Below are positions 1 through 7,153 of a DNA stretch of 64,000 bases, one piece after another. Where the stretch lies: positions 806,001-870,000 of the forward strand of contig CAWBCW010000011.1 of NCBI GenBank assembly GCA_963787345.1, read 5' to 3'. Position numbers and translations under genes: made by a program. This DNA comes from Bacillus_BD sp963787345 (GTDB taxonomy: Bacteria > Bacillota > Bacilli > Bacillales > Cytobacillaceae). The notes below the pieces were generated by a model. It did no database searches. It was given only the letters and a program-made list of their open reading frames with translations, and was not told where the DNA came from. Every line of letters begins with the position of its first letter. The first letter of the stretch is position 1.

Positions 1-627
1 AAAACGGAAATATTAATGAAACTAAAAGACTCCAATTACCCGGTAGTAGACTTAGAAGGGGGTGCGGGACATAGAGGTTCCCTATTTGGTACGGTCGGCT
101 ACCGTCATGAGGGGCACAGTCAAAAAATGTTTGATAGCTTATTATTTGAAAATTTAATGGATATTCAGGGCTCTCCTTATTATATTATCGAAGCAGAAAG
201 TAAACGGATTGGGAGGGTATCTCAACCAGATGAGTTATATGAAAGTAAGCTAAATGGGCTCAATATTTATTTAACAGCTTCTGTTGAAACAAGAGTTGCT
301 AGAATCATGAAAGAATATGTAGAGCCTAATATTGGGTATGAATGGTTTCATGAGGAGGTTATGGGAAAAATCTCATTGATGGAAAAACGATTTAAAAAGC
401 AAGAAGTATATCAAGAGTTGATCGAGCAAACCAAAAATCGATGCTATCAAGAGGTCATTCGCTTATTATTAGTTTATTATTATGATCCACGTTATGGTTT
501 TAAAAGAGGCGAATATAAGAGGGAGTTTATTACTATTGATGCCAATGATTTGGAAAAGGCAATTAGGGAGATACGAGAATATATCGTTAAGCTTCCTTTC
601 CAAAAAGGGGAGTTAACGCCTAACTAA
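1..627 (+). CDS. mnmH: tRNA 2-selenouridine synthase, C-terminal part (5' end outside window)
   Basis: The reading frame is open from base 1, so the ATG at 16 is internal. The visible 208 residues begin just after the P-loop (K-T-E at the very edge) and contain the family motif LEGGAGHRGSLFG, the MnmH/SelU counterpart of LEGxAxHRGSxFG. The family replaces sulfur by selenium at the wobble 2-thiouridine of tRNA-Lys, -Glu and -Gln, using selenophosphate made by SelD. The N-terminal rhodanese domain with the active cysteine must lie to the left of the window. A bidirectional terminator follows at once. Together with selB at 48.9 kb this suggests that the organism uses selenophosphate both for tRNA modification and for selenocysteine. 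The assignment rests on recognising the motif and domain order. Confidence 0.88.
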   Translation, partial: KTEILMKLKDSNYPVVDLEGGAGHRGSLFGTVGYRHEGHSQKMFDSLLFENLMDIQGSPYYIIEAESKRIGRVSQPDELYESKLNGLNIYLTASVETRVARIMKEYVEPNIGYEWFHEEVMGKISLMEKRFKKQEVYQELIEQTKNRCYQEVIRLLLVYYYDPRYGFKRGEYKREFITIDANDLEKAIREIREYIVKLPFQKGELTPN

Positions 628-668
628 AAACAACCTATCGTCAAATTTGAGATAGGTTGTTTTTAGCT
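626..668. terminator. Bidirectional Rho-independent terminator
   Basis: The arms AACAACCTATC and GATAGGTTGTT flank an A/T-rich loop, with an A-run on the left and a T-run on the right. It can end mnmH (+) and the met operon (-). Confidence 0.85.
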
Positions 669-687
669 TTCATATTATTGCCTTATC

Positions 688-1087
688 TTAATACATTAAA
701 ATACCTTGCGTCTGGATAGGCAAAAACGATAGTTGCTTACGAGAACTTTGCTTTATTTCTTCAAGTGAAATCGATTGTGGATTAAGGCCGCGGTTTCCGC
801 CCATGCTTGCTAATATATATCCGTTCTTTTGAACCGCTTGTTTTGCTAACTTTATTGCAGCCATATTAATTGATTTAACGGAACTTTCCAACCCATAGCG
901 TGTAAGCTTGAGGGAGTTAGCAGCGTAAGTGTTGGTTTGAATGACTTCTGCACCAGCTTGTAAGTAGGCTTGATGAATCCCGAGTATTTGTTCTGGGTGG
1001 GAAAGATTCAATTCTTCAAGACAGCTAACCTTTCCAAATGAATAGAGTACCCGTGTCTCCATTGGCTATTAAAATTTCATTTTTCAT
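688..1087 (-). pseudogene. yitJ: Decayed bifunctional homocysteine S-methyltransferase / 5,10-methylene-THF reductase (N-terminal remnant)
   Basis: This is the N-terminal piece of a homocysteine methyltransferase domain: ELNLSHPEQILGIHQAY, GAEVIQTNTYAANS and the ASMGGNRG segment are typical of YitJ/MetH N-terminal domains. The intact family protein has about 600 residues; here about 130 codons remain. Two lesions are visible. A start at 1087 reads MKNEILIANGDTGT and then must shift frame near 1046 to continue into YSFGKVSCLEEL. After residue PIQTQG the frame ends at 688, just where the family would continue with its LLLETYYDL-type motif. It lies directly after metI-metC, where many Bacillaceae carry an intact yitJ in the same S-box operon. 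I read it as a recent deletion remnant that no longer supplies methyl-THF or methylates homocysteine. Confidence 0.75.
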
Positions 1088-1112
1088 TCTGTGTAAGAAG
1101 TTTATTTTTATC

Positions 1113-2294
1113 TTAACCTTGACTTTGGATCAAATGAATTTGCTCTGCTTTTTTTAGTGCATTGTCAAAGTCCTTAATTAAATCCTCTACATTTTCAAGT
1201 CCGACCGATAAACGCAATAAGCTGTTTGTAATTCCTCTTTGATTTCTTTCCTCCTCAGGCATTGCTGCATGAGACATTTTTGCAGGATAAGATAGGATGG
1301 ATTCAACAGCACCTAGGCTTACCGCAAACACCGGAAGGTTCACATGTTTTACGAACGTTCTCATAACCTCTTCATTAAGCAAGTCAAAAGAAAGAACCGC
1401 TCCTGCAGAAGTTGCTTGCTTTTGTTGGATCTCATATTGCGGGTGATCTTCAAGACCTGGATAATAAACTTTACTAACGAGAGGGTGATTGTTAAAGAAC
1501 TCCGCTAGTTTTATGGCTGATTGAACAGAATGCTCAAGGCGGACATGCAAGGTTTTTAATCCGCGAAGAACAAGCCATGAATCTTGAGGACCTAATATCG
1601 CTCCAAATGAATTTTGTAAAAAGTAAAATTTCTCTGCAAGCTCAGGGTCCTTTACAACAGCTAATCCCGCCATGACATCACTATGCCCAGCCAAAAATTT
1701 GGTCGCACTGTGCAAGACAATGTCTGCACCTAGTGTTAATGGTTTTTGGTATTGGGGTGTTAAGAAAGTATTATCAACAAATGTTAAAGCATCATGTTCT
1801 TTTGCTAAATCACATATCGCCTTAATGTCTGTAACCTTTAAAGTAGGATTTGATGGTGTTTCAACATAAAATAATTTCGTATTCGGTTGAATGGCACTTT
1901 TTACGGCCTCAAGATCTGTCATATCGACAAATGTATGACTAATTCCAAAACGAACGAGGACTTGTGAGACCATTCGGAATGTCCCGCCATATACATCCTC
2001 TGTAATAACAACATGGTCATCTTTTGACAAAAGCATGAAGGCTGTTGAGATAGCCGCCATCCCTGAAGCAAAAGCAAAACCTCTAGAGCCTTCCTCTAAT
2101 TCGGCGATGACTTCCTCTAAAGCCTCTCTTGTTGGATTTCCGCTTCTTGCATAATCATATTTACCAAATGAATCAATATCATATTGATGAAAGGTTGAAG
2201 TGTGCTGAATTGGAACACTTACTGCACCCGTAGCTGGGTCGATTTTCTGATTGTTATGTAGTAATTTGGTTTGAAATGTATAGGAATTACTCAT
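1113..2294 (-). CDS. metC: Cystathionine beta-lyase (Cys/Met metabolism PLP enzyme)
   Basis: This 393-residue PLP enzyme of the Cys/Met metabolism family cleaves cystathionine to homocysteine, pyruvate and ammonia in the transsulfuration route to methionine. Visible marks are YDYARSGNPTR near the N-terminus, the FASGMAAIST segment, the cofactor-binding FVDNTF, and the PLP lysine in HSATKFLAGHSD, followed by the C-terminal LLRLSVGLE. The ATG at 2294 overlaps the metI stop codon by one base (TAATG), so the two are probably translationally coupled. The riboswitch upstream of metI controls the pair. It is closely related in sequence to metI; the order metI then metC matches B. subtilis and supports the lyase call over a gamma-synthase call, though side activities are common in this family. 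Confidence 0.88.
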   Translation of the reverse strand: MSNSYTFQTKLLHNNQKIDPATGAVSVPIQHTSTFHQYDIDSFGKYDYARSGNPTREALEEVIAELEEGSRGFAFASGMAAISTAFMLLSKDDHVVITEDVYGGTFRMVSQVLVRFGISHTFVDMTDLEAVKSAIQPNTKLFYVETPSNPTLKVTDIKAICDLAKEHDALTFVDNTFLTPQYQKPLTLGADIVLHSATKFLAGHSDVMAGLAVVKDPELAEKFYFLQNSFGAILGPQDSWLVLRGLKTLHVRLEHSVQSAIKLAEFFNNHPLVSKVYYPGLEDHPQYEIQQKQATSAGAVLSFDLLNEEVMRTFVKHVNLPVFAVSLGAVESILSYPAKMSHAAMPEEERNQRGITNSLLRLSVGLENVEDLIKDFDNALKKAEQIHLIQSQG

Positions 2295-3406
2295 TAAATT
2301 GAAGCCTCCTCTTTTACTTTTGCTAGTGCTTGTGCCAGGTCGCTAATTAAATCTTCGGAATCCTCAATTCCTACTGAAAAACGAAGCAATGTGTCGTCAA
2401 CGCCTGTTTCTTTACGAATTTCTTCAGGGATATCCATATGTGTCTGTGTGGCAGGGTAGGTGATGAAACTCTCAACTCCGCCAAGACTTTCTGCAAAGCT
2501 AATTAAATTTAGTTTTTGTAAAAATGGATTTACCCAAGACTTGTCTAAAATTCGGAATGAAAGCATTCCGCCCTGACCTGGATAAAGAACATCTGTGATA
2601 GACTCATGGCCTTTTAAAAATTGAACCATCTCTTTTGCATTTTTTTCATGCCGCTCCATTCTAAGCGAAAGGGTTTTCATGCCGCGTATTAACAGCCATG
2701 AATCAAATGCACTCAAAACCGCACCAGCTGCATTATGGAATTTAGCAAGTTTTTCACAAAGCTCAGAGCCTTTTGCGACAATTAAACCAGCTAAAACATC
2801 ATTATGGCCACCTAAGTATTTGGTTGCACTATGGACAACGATATCGGCTCCTGACTCGATTGGCCTCTGTAGAATTGGTGTATAAAATGTGTTATCTACA
2901 ATGAGAAGTACGTTGTATTTTTCGGCAATTTTTGCAACTTCAGCAATATCTGTTTGTTCCATCAATGGGTTCGTTGGGGTTTCGATAAAGATTACTTTCG
3001 TATTTGGGTTTATTTCTTTTTCAATGTTTTGCACATTAGAGGTATTGACATAGGTGCTTTTTAAACCCCATTTCTTAAATCCTTCTTCAAGCAGTCGGTA
3101 CGTTCCACCATATAGATCTTTTGATACGATCCATTCGTCACCTGATTGAAACAGGGATAGTATGGTTAGAATCGCTGCCATTCCTGAGCTACAGGCAAAG
3201 CCTTGATCTCCGCCTTCTAAATCGGCGATTGTTTGTTCAAGCACCTGTCTAGTGGGATTTCCAGTACGAGTATAATCAAAGCCTGTCGATTGGCCAATTC
3301 CTTCGTGTCGATAGGCGGTTGATAAATAGATAGGAACATTGATGGTTCCAGTTTTATCTTCACTACGGTTTCCAATTTGTGCAAGCTTTGTATCAATTTT
3401 ATGCAT
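2294..3406 (-). CDS. metI: Cystathionine gamma-synthase / O-acetylhomoserine thiolyase
   Basis: This 370-residue PLP enzyme joins an activated homoserine with cysteine, or with sulfide, to give cystathionine or homocysteine, the entry step to methionine. Family marks are FDYTRTGNPTR, SSGMAAI, LLIVDNTFYTP and the PLP lysine in HSATKYLGGHND, with LLRFSVGIED near the end. The ATG at 3406 is preceded by AAAGGAG at good spacing. A SAM-responsive leader with its attenuator lies immediately upstream, so expression is expected only when SAM is low. It is the first gene of the metI-metC-(yitJ remnant) operon. The gamma-synthase rather than beta-lyase assignment comes from gene order and overall resemblance to B. 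subtilis MetI. Confidence 0.88.
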   Translation of the reverse strand: MHKIDTKLAQIGNRSEDKTGTINVPIYLSTAYRHEGIGQSTGFDYTRTGNPTRQVLEQTIADLEGGDQGFACSSGMAAILTILSLFQSGDEWIVSKDLYGGTYRLLEEGFKKWGLKSTYVNTSNVQNIEKEINPNTKVIFIETPTNPLMEQTDIAEVAKIAEKYNVLLIVDNTFYTPILQRPIESGADIVVHSATKYLGGHNDVLAGLIVAKGSELCEKLAKFHNAAGAVLSAFDSWLLIRGMKTLSLRMERHEKNAKEMVQFLKGHESITDVLYPGQGGMLSFRILDKSWVNPFLQKLNLISFAESLGGVESFITYPATQTHMDIPEEIRKETGVDDTLLRFSVGIEDSEDLISDLAQALAKVKEEASI

Positions 3407-3518
3407 GATTATAACACTCCTTTTTGTTTTGTATCTGGGTGATTAGATGGGAATTATAAGATTTAGAATCTTTATGTTGATTTATCTTATTTGTGTACTG
3501 GGAAAAAGATTAAAAATG

Positions 3519-3550
3519 AAAAAAGTCTTCTGTAAGAAGAAGACTTTTGT
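3519..3550 (-). terminator. Attenuator terminator of the SAM riboswitch
   Basis: On the minus strand AAAGTCTTCT pairs with AGAAGACTTT and is followed by a T-run, just downstream of the aptamer and before metI. It should form when SAM is bound and stop transcription. Confidence 0.85.
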
Positions 3551-3566
3551 TTGTACACATACGCTT

Positions 3567-3681
3567 CTTCTTATCTTTCAAGTTCAAAAACTTGCTGGAA
3601 TTAGCACCTTTTCAATGATATTTGTCATTGATGGTTGCTGAGGTTTCGCCGGGCCATCCCCTCTGCCTCTCTTGATAAGAA
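3567..3681 (-). promoter_or_regulatory. SAM-I (S-box) riboswitch aptamer
   Basis: Read on the minus strand, the conserved core is present: TCTTATCAAGAGAGG, then GAGGGATGGCCCG, GAAACCTCAGCAACC, GGTGCTAATTCC and the closing P1 strand GATAAGA. This matches the SAM-I consensus, and SAM binding is known to favour the downstream terminator. It controls metI-metC. Confidence 0.95.
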
Positions 3682-3700
3682 TTCTATGATTATTTCTTAA

Positions 3701-3729
3701 ACTTTACTACAATATAGTATAAGTTTCAA
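3701..3729 (-). promoter_or_regulatory. Putative sigma-A promoter of the met operon
   Basis: On the minus strand TTGAAA (3724-3729) and TAAAGT (3701-3706) are separated by 17 bases and lie about 20 bases before the S-box. The -10 is imperfect. Confidence 0.4.
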
Positions 3730-3878
3730 TTCTTTTTATTGTAGAATGGACAAATAAAATATTGTAATAAATGCCCATCTAGCCATAGAGAGACATATAT
3801 TTATAATAAAATATTCAAAGTGTATAAATATTTATTTAATTCCCTCTCTTATAATAGAATTAAAGGAGGGGATAGTCA

Positions 3879-4085
3879 ATGAAAGAGAAAAGTAGTTTTT
3901 GCCATCAGCGTTATGTAAATAAAGAGGAATATCTTGCTTTTACAAAACAATCAGAAATGGAAGTGCTTGTTTCAAAAGGAACGTTTCATAAATGGTGTCT
4001 TTATGGTCACTTTGATTATCCGCTTGAACCACTAGATAAACGTAAGAAAACTACGGCTTCAGATCGAGTTGTTTTGAATATATAA
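3879..4085 (+). CDS. Small hypothetical protein, 68 aa
   Basis: It has a clear ATG preceded by AAAGGAGGGG at good spacing, and a TATAAT hexamer at 3850-3855 upstream. The product is small, charged and soluble, with three Cys and three His spread along it; no family is recognised. It stands alone and ends before a terminator shared with the convergent sda gene. The strong ribosome-binding site is the main reason to accept it. Confidence 0.6.
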   Translation: MKEKSSFCHQRYVNKEEYLAFTKQSEMEVLVSKGTFHKWCLYGHFDYPLEPLDKRKKTTASDRVVLNI

Positions 4086-4156
4086 ATGATGATCATACAC
4101 CTGGCTTAAACCTGTTTTTTATTTGGTAAAAGGTGTAGTGGTTTAGTTGTTAAAAT

Positions 4157-4186
4157 AGAGCAAAGGAGTATCCTTTGCTCTTTTTG
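4157..4186. terminator. Bidirectional terminator between the 68-aa gene and sda
   Basis: GAGCAAAGGA pairs with TCCTTTGCTC, followed by a T-run on the + strand and an A-rich flank on the other side. Confidence 0.85.
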
Positions 4187-4188
4187 AA

Positions 4189-4320
4189 TTAACATTTGAC
4201 GGGATTTAAGCCGCGACGTTTAATTTCACTGTATAGAAAGTGTATCCAATCTTTATCAATACCTGTTTTTAATGCATCACGGTAAGAGACAATTAACTGT
4301 TCATTACTTAAAATCCTCAT
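4189..4320 (-). CDS. sda: Sporulation histidine kinase inhibitor Sda
   Basis: This 43-residue gene starts at an ATG at 4320 with GGAGG eight bases upstream. The product begins MRILSNEQLIVSYRDAL and carries IKRRGL near its end, matching the Sda helical-hairpin pattern (LSDExLIExYxxA ... EIxRRxL). In B. subtilis Sda binds the dimerisation/phosphotransfer domain of KinA and blocks entry into sporulation when DNA replication is damaged. The length is close to the family norm of 46-52 residues. Another ATG at 4327 is out of frame and stops after seven codons. No DnaA-box cluster or LexA box was identified by eye upstream. It is a strong taxonomic marker for a Bacillus-type spore former. Confidence 0.85.
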   Translation of the reverse strand: MRILSNEQLIVSYRDALKTGIDKDWIHFLYSEIKRRGLNPVKC

Positions 4321-4519
4321 TGCGCATACCTCCAAGTAAAGAATATTTAATATTATTCTACTTTAAATGTTTTATGAACATTCGGAAATTTTTTGCTAAA
4401 ATATTCGTGAGAATGTCATAATTCAATGATTACAACATACACTGTTGTGTTTTAATAAAGGTTGCTCCTAGAAGAAGTTCCTTATATACTTGAAAAGATA
4501 AGATAAAGGAGTGATCAGA

Positions 4520-4720
4520 ATGATTCATTTAGAGTGGAATAATCCAACAACAACTAAAAAGGTAAAATGTATCCATACAAATGCAAAAAAGTATATCGTT
4601 CAAAATGTTCTTACCGCTGATAAAGTATATGACGTTATAAATGAAACAGAGGAATTTTATTTTATTGTGGATAATACTGGAAGAGTCGGTGGCTTCTACA
4701 AGGATTATTTTGAGGCTTAA
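4520..4720 (+). CDS. Small conserved Bacillaceae protein (DUF6501-like), 66 aa
   Basis: The start is placed at the ATG at 4520 because AAAGGAGTG lies eight bases upstream; the longer GTG frame at 4511 would put the start inside that site. The product has KVKCIHTNAKKY, then VLTADKVYDVINETEEFYFIVDN and ends GGFYKDYFEA. This layout resembles a small SH3-like beta protein widespread in Bacillus and annotated DUF6501, from memory. No function is known. It is monocistronic, with a strong terminator right after it. Confidence 0.7.
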   Translation: MIHLEWNNPTTTKKVKCIHTNAKKYIVQNVLTADKVYDVINETEEFYFIVDNTGRVGGFYKDYFEA

Positions 4721-4749
4721 GTAAGATTAAAGGGATTATTACATATATG

Positions 4750-4797
4750 AAAAGAGTGAGCGAAAACCATACGATCAATGGTTTTCGCTCACTCTTT
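4750..4797 (+). terminator. Strong Rho-independent terminator
   Basis: A long near-perfect hairpin, GAGTGAGCGAAAACCAT against ATGGTTTTCGCTCACTC, is followed by TTTCATTTT. Confidence 0.88.
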
Positions 4798-4808
4798 CAT
4801 TTTATTAG

Positions 4809-4988
4809 GCCTAGCAGGTAGTAAGCTCCTTACCTCAAAGTTCTCAGTGAGATAGGTAGGAGATCAACTGCCTGTAAAGCTCCAAATGGTGAAATAAGGT
4901 TTATCTTTGGGTTTTAGTCCTTAGATAAATCAACTAGGCTCTGCGTGACTAACCATTAGTGAGGATGAAAGAAGATCCCGACTAATGG
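4809..4988. ncRNA. Candidate structured non-coding RNA or mobile RNA element of unknown class
   Basis: This 180-base stretch has no ORF with a ribosome-binding site but many consistent helices. GCCTAG (4809-4814) pairs with CTAGGC (4934-4939) and encloses two arms. Arm one is CAGGTAGT (4815-4822) with ACTGCCTG (4867-4874), continued by CTCCTTACCT (4826-4835) with AGGTAGGAG (4854-4862). Arm two is GGTTTATCT (4898-4906) with AGATAAATC (4923-4931). A separate 3' hairpin pairs CCATTAGT (4953-4960) with ACTAATGG (4981-4988), with an inner GGAT/ATCC helix. The strand is undecided because it lies between convergent genes. It matches no riboswitch or housekeeping RNA that I can recognise. A solitary transposon-derived guide-type RNA or a repeat element is possible but unproven. 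Confidence 0.5.
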
Positions 4989-5005
4989 AAATTTCACTTT
5001 ATACG

Positions 5006-5689
5006 CTATCTGTTTGTTGGGAACACACGTCGAACCATCTCTCCAAATTCATCAAAAAATCCTTCGATTGGACGTCCCCTTTGTATATCATTCGTATACG
5101 TTGTCAATCTGTTGAAGAAATCTGGATCTTGGGAAACATACACGTTTTCAATGTCTCGATCTGTAGATTTAACAATTCGAGAAATTTTATTCTCTACATC
5201 CTTTGCTACTCGGTCATTTGTATCATTTCCGGTATGAACAGCAACATAAGCGTTATTGTCTGTCACTATTACGTTTGCACGATCAACTTCTTTTAAATCG
5301 GCAATCTTTTTTGCAGCTTGATCTGCAACTCTCATATGATTATTGTTGCCATTTTGATTGGCGTTATTTTGCGGAGGGATATAATTAGCTGGGTAGTTCT
5401 GGTCACTAACATTCATTTGATCAGCACGATTAGCAAGATTGTTATTGCCATTTGTGCGATCTCCTTGAATTCTTCGACCGTCCCATACTTCATTATCTCG
5501 AACGTTTGTTGTTCCCAAATCATTCATTCTGACATCATCCTGAAATGCGTTATTGCGGTATGTTACATTTCTAAAGTTGTCATTATTGTTTCTTGCATTT
5601 CGATCGTTCATGGCATTATCATTTGTTCCACATGCCGTAAGCACGATGGACGATAACGCGATTATTGTTATAATGGGTTTCCATTTCAT
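5006..5689 (-). CDS. YhcN/YlaJ-family sporulation lipoprotein
   Basis: The 227-residue product starts with a lipoprotein signal (MKWKPIITIIALSSIVLTAC), with the lipobox cysteine at residue 20. An Asn-rich low-complexity linker of roughly 100 residues follows, then a C-terminal YhcN/YlaJ domain (DQAAKKIADLKEVDRANVIV, then NNAYVAV and VYVSQDPDFFNRL). Family members are lipoproteins of the forespore or inner spore membrane that affect germination or outgrowth. It is monocistronic and faces the structured element at 4809-4988. The Asn/Asp/Arg-rich linker is longer than usual. The family call is firm; the exact orthologue (yhcN or ylaJ) is not. Confidence 0.85.
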   Translation of the reverse strand: MKWKPIITIIALSSIVLTACGTNDNAMNDRNARNNNDNFRNVTYRNNAFQDDVRMNDLGTTNVRDNEVWDGRRIQGDRTNGNNNLANRADQMNVSDQNYPANYIPPQNNANQNGNNNHMRVADQAAKKIADLKEVDRANVIVTDNNAYVAVHTGNDTNDRVAKDVENKISRIVKSTDRDIENVYVSQDPDFFNRLTTYTNDIQRGRPIEGFFDEFGEMVRRVFPTNR

Positions 5690-5800
5690 CTCAATAAAAA
5701 CCTCCTTTGAAATTTAACCTACACTTATTTTGACATTATGCGTAAAAACTTATGTGCGAAGAAAAGGTCATCAAATATTTAACAATTATCTTTCTGATCA

Positions 5801-5832
5801 AAAAAACCTGTCAAAACAATTGACAGGTTCTT
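5801..5832 (-). terminator. Terminator of the yidC-family gene
   Basis: On the minus strand AACCTGTCAA pairs with TTGACAGGTT, followed by a run of seven T. Confidence 0.85.
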
Positions 5833-5838
5833 AAACAA

Positions 5839-6615
5839 TTAACTTTTTGAGATTACATTTTCCTTTGTTATCGGATAAACTTTACGGCCGATATAGCTTT
5901 GAAAGATTAGAAAGATACCTCCAACAACCCAGTATAGCGGTAGTGCAGCAGGGGCACTAAATGAAATAAACATGATCATCAGAGGGGAAATCAAGCCCAT
6001 GATCTTCATTTGCTCTTTTTGAGCGGAAGGGAGGGTGGTTTGGGATAGTTTAAATTGAATAAAATAAACAATACCTGCAAGTCCAGTTAACCAAATGTCA
6101 GGTTGTCCAAGATCAAACCATAAAAAAGAATGTGTGGCGATTTCATGGGAGTCACGAATTGCATAGTAAAATGCCATTAAGATGGGCATTTGGATGAGTA
6201 AAGGCAAGCATCCCATGTTCAACGGATTAACGCCATGTTTTTGGTAAAGTCCCATTAATTCTCTTTGAAGTTTTTGTTGTTCTTGAGGATCCTTAGTTTG
6301 TTTTAACTTAGTTTGTATCGTTTCCATCTCTGGTTTTAAACGATCCATTTTTTCTTTCATATTTACTTGTGTTTTATATTGTTTAAGCATGAATGGCAAT
6401 AAAGCAAATCGGATGAGTAAAGTGACTAATATAATTCCTAACCCATAATTATCATTAAAAAGATGGGCTGTCCATGTAATTAAAGAAGTAAACGGTTTGA
6501 CAAAATAGTCAGTAAAAAAACCACTGTTTTGCCCGCTGTCTACTGAGCATGCCGATAAAAATAGAATAATAAAGGTCACGAATAACATAAATAAAGCATT
6601 TTTCTTAATAACCAT
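5839..6615 (-). CDS. YidC/OxaA membrane protein insertase (second-copy YqjG-like)
   Basis: The 258-residue product belongs to the short Gram-positive YidC family, which inserts and folds membrane proteins alone or with SecYEG. It begins with a lipoprotein-type signal (LFLSACSVDSG, Cys near residue 23), then has TM1 with the conserved groove arginine in LVTLLIRFALLPF. A charged coiled segment (KMDRLKPEMETIQTKL) follows, then four more hydrophobic segments, including LPLLIQMPILMAFY and a tail ending GRKVYPITKE. The usual Bacillus pair is SpoIIIJ, in the rpmH-rnpA locus, and YqjG. This copy is not beside rnpA or jag, which argues for the YqjG-type paralogue, made when insertase activity is low or under stress. 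It lies 23 bases after a small membrane protein gene. Confidence 0.88.
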   Translation of the reverse strand: MVIKKNALFMLFVTFIILFLSACSVDSGQNSGFFTDYFVKPFTSLITWTAHLFNDNYGLGIILVTLLIRFALLPFMLKQYKTQVNMKEKMDRLKPEMETIQTKLKQTKDPQEQQKLQRELMGLYQKHGVNPLNMGCLPLLIQMPILMAFYYAIRDSHEIATHSFLWFDLGQPDIWLTGLAGIVYFIQFKLSQTTLPSAQKEQMKIMGLISPLMIMFISFSAPAALPLYWVVGGIFLIFQSYIGRKVYPITKENVISKS

Positions 6616-6638
6616 GATCGATCCATTCCTCCAAAATA

Positions 6639-6935
6639 TTATTTGATGTATATATGGAAAGAATGGGGTGGATGTGGTTCTTCATCAGCATTTTCTTTTC
6701 TGTGGATAATCATAATGAGCCATTTAAGTTTTTTATCAAAGAGTATAATGGTCTTTAGTAATAACGTTGGGATGCTATTTGTTCGTTTGCCCCATGGGGA
6801 ATGACTGTTTTTCTGATTCTGATTATAATCAGTATAACAAATCCATAAAAACTGAAAAGTTAAGCCGATTATCAACCCAATCAGGATAGAATAATCCGTT
6901 TGGCCATTTAAAACATCTATAAATAATTCAAACAA
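6639..6935 (-). CDS. Small membrane protein of unknown function upstream of the YidC paralogue
   Basis: A TTG start at 6935 is chosen because GAGG lies eight bases upstream; the GTG at 6944 would overlap that site. The product of 98 residues has one clear transmembrane helix (ILIGLIIGLTFQFLWICY, about residues 16-36) and then a basic cytoplasmic-looking tail ending in a His/Pro-rich stretch. It precedes the YidC-family gene by 23 bases in the same direction, so co-transcription is likely. That raises the possibility of a translational sensor of insertase activity, as MifM is for yqjG in B. subtilis. No MifM-like arrest motif can be claimed by eye. Function is unassigned. Confidence 0.55.
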   Translation of the reverse strand: MFELFIDVLNGQTDYSILIGLIIGLTFQFLWICYTDYNQNQKNSHSPWGKRTNSIPTLLLKTIILFDKKLKWLIMIIHRKENADEEPHPPHSFHIYIK

Positions 6936-7153
6936 ACCGTTCACCTCGGGAAATTCCCATTTTAAGTAAGTGCTTTAAGAGTATATAAGTTTTCATTTTA
7001 ATATGCAATGGTAAGCATCAAAAGTTTGAGTAAATAACTAAAGCCGTATTAGACAAATGTTGAATTAAGGCTATAATATTAAGGGAACACAAACAAGAAA
7101 TAACCTTAGAATACGTGCGGTTAATGGGTGAATTTAATAGGGGGGTATTACCT

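Noticed and set aside
4809..4988. Firm assignment as a TnpB/IscB guide RNA
   Set aside because: Size and folding are suggestive, but no nuclease ORF, no transposon end and no verified scaffold motif is visible.
4985..5296. 103-codon + frame opposite the YhcN-like lipoprotein
   Set aside because: No ribosome-binding site, entirely antisense to a well-supported gene, unlikely composition.
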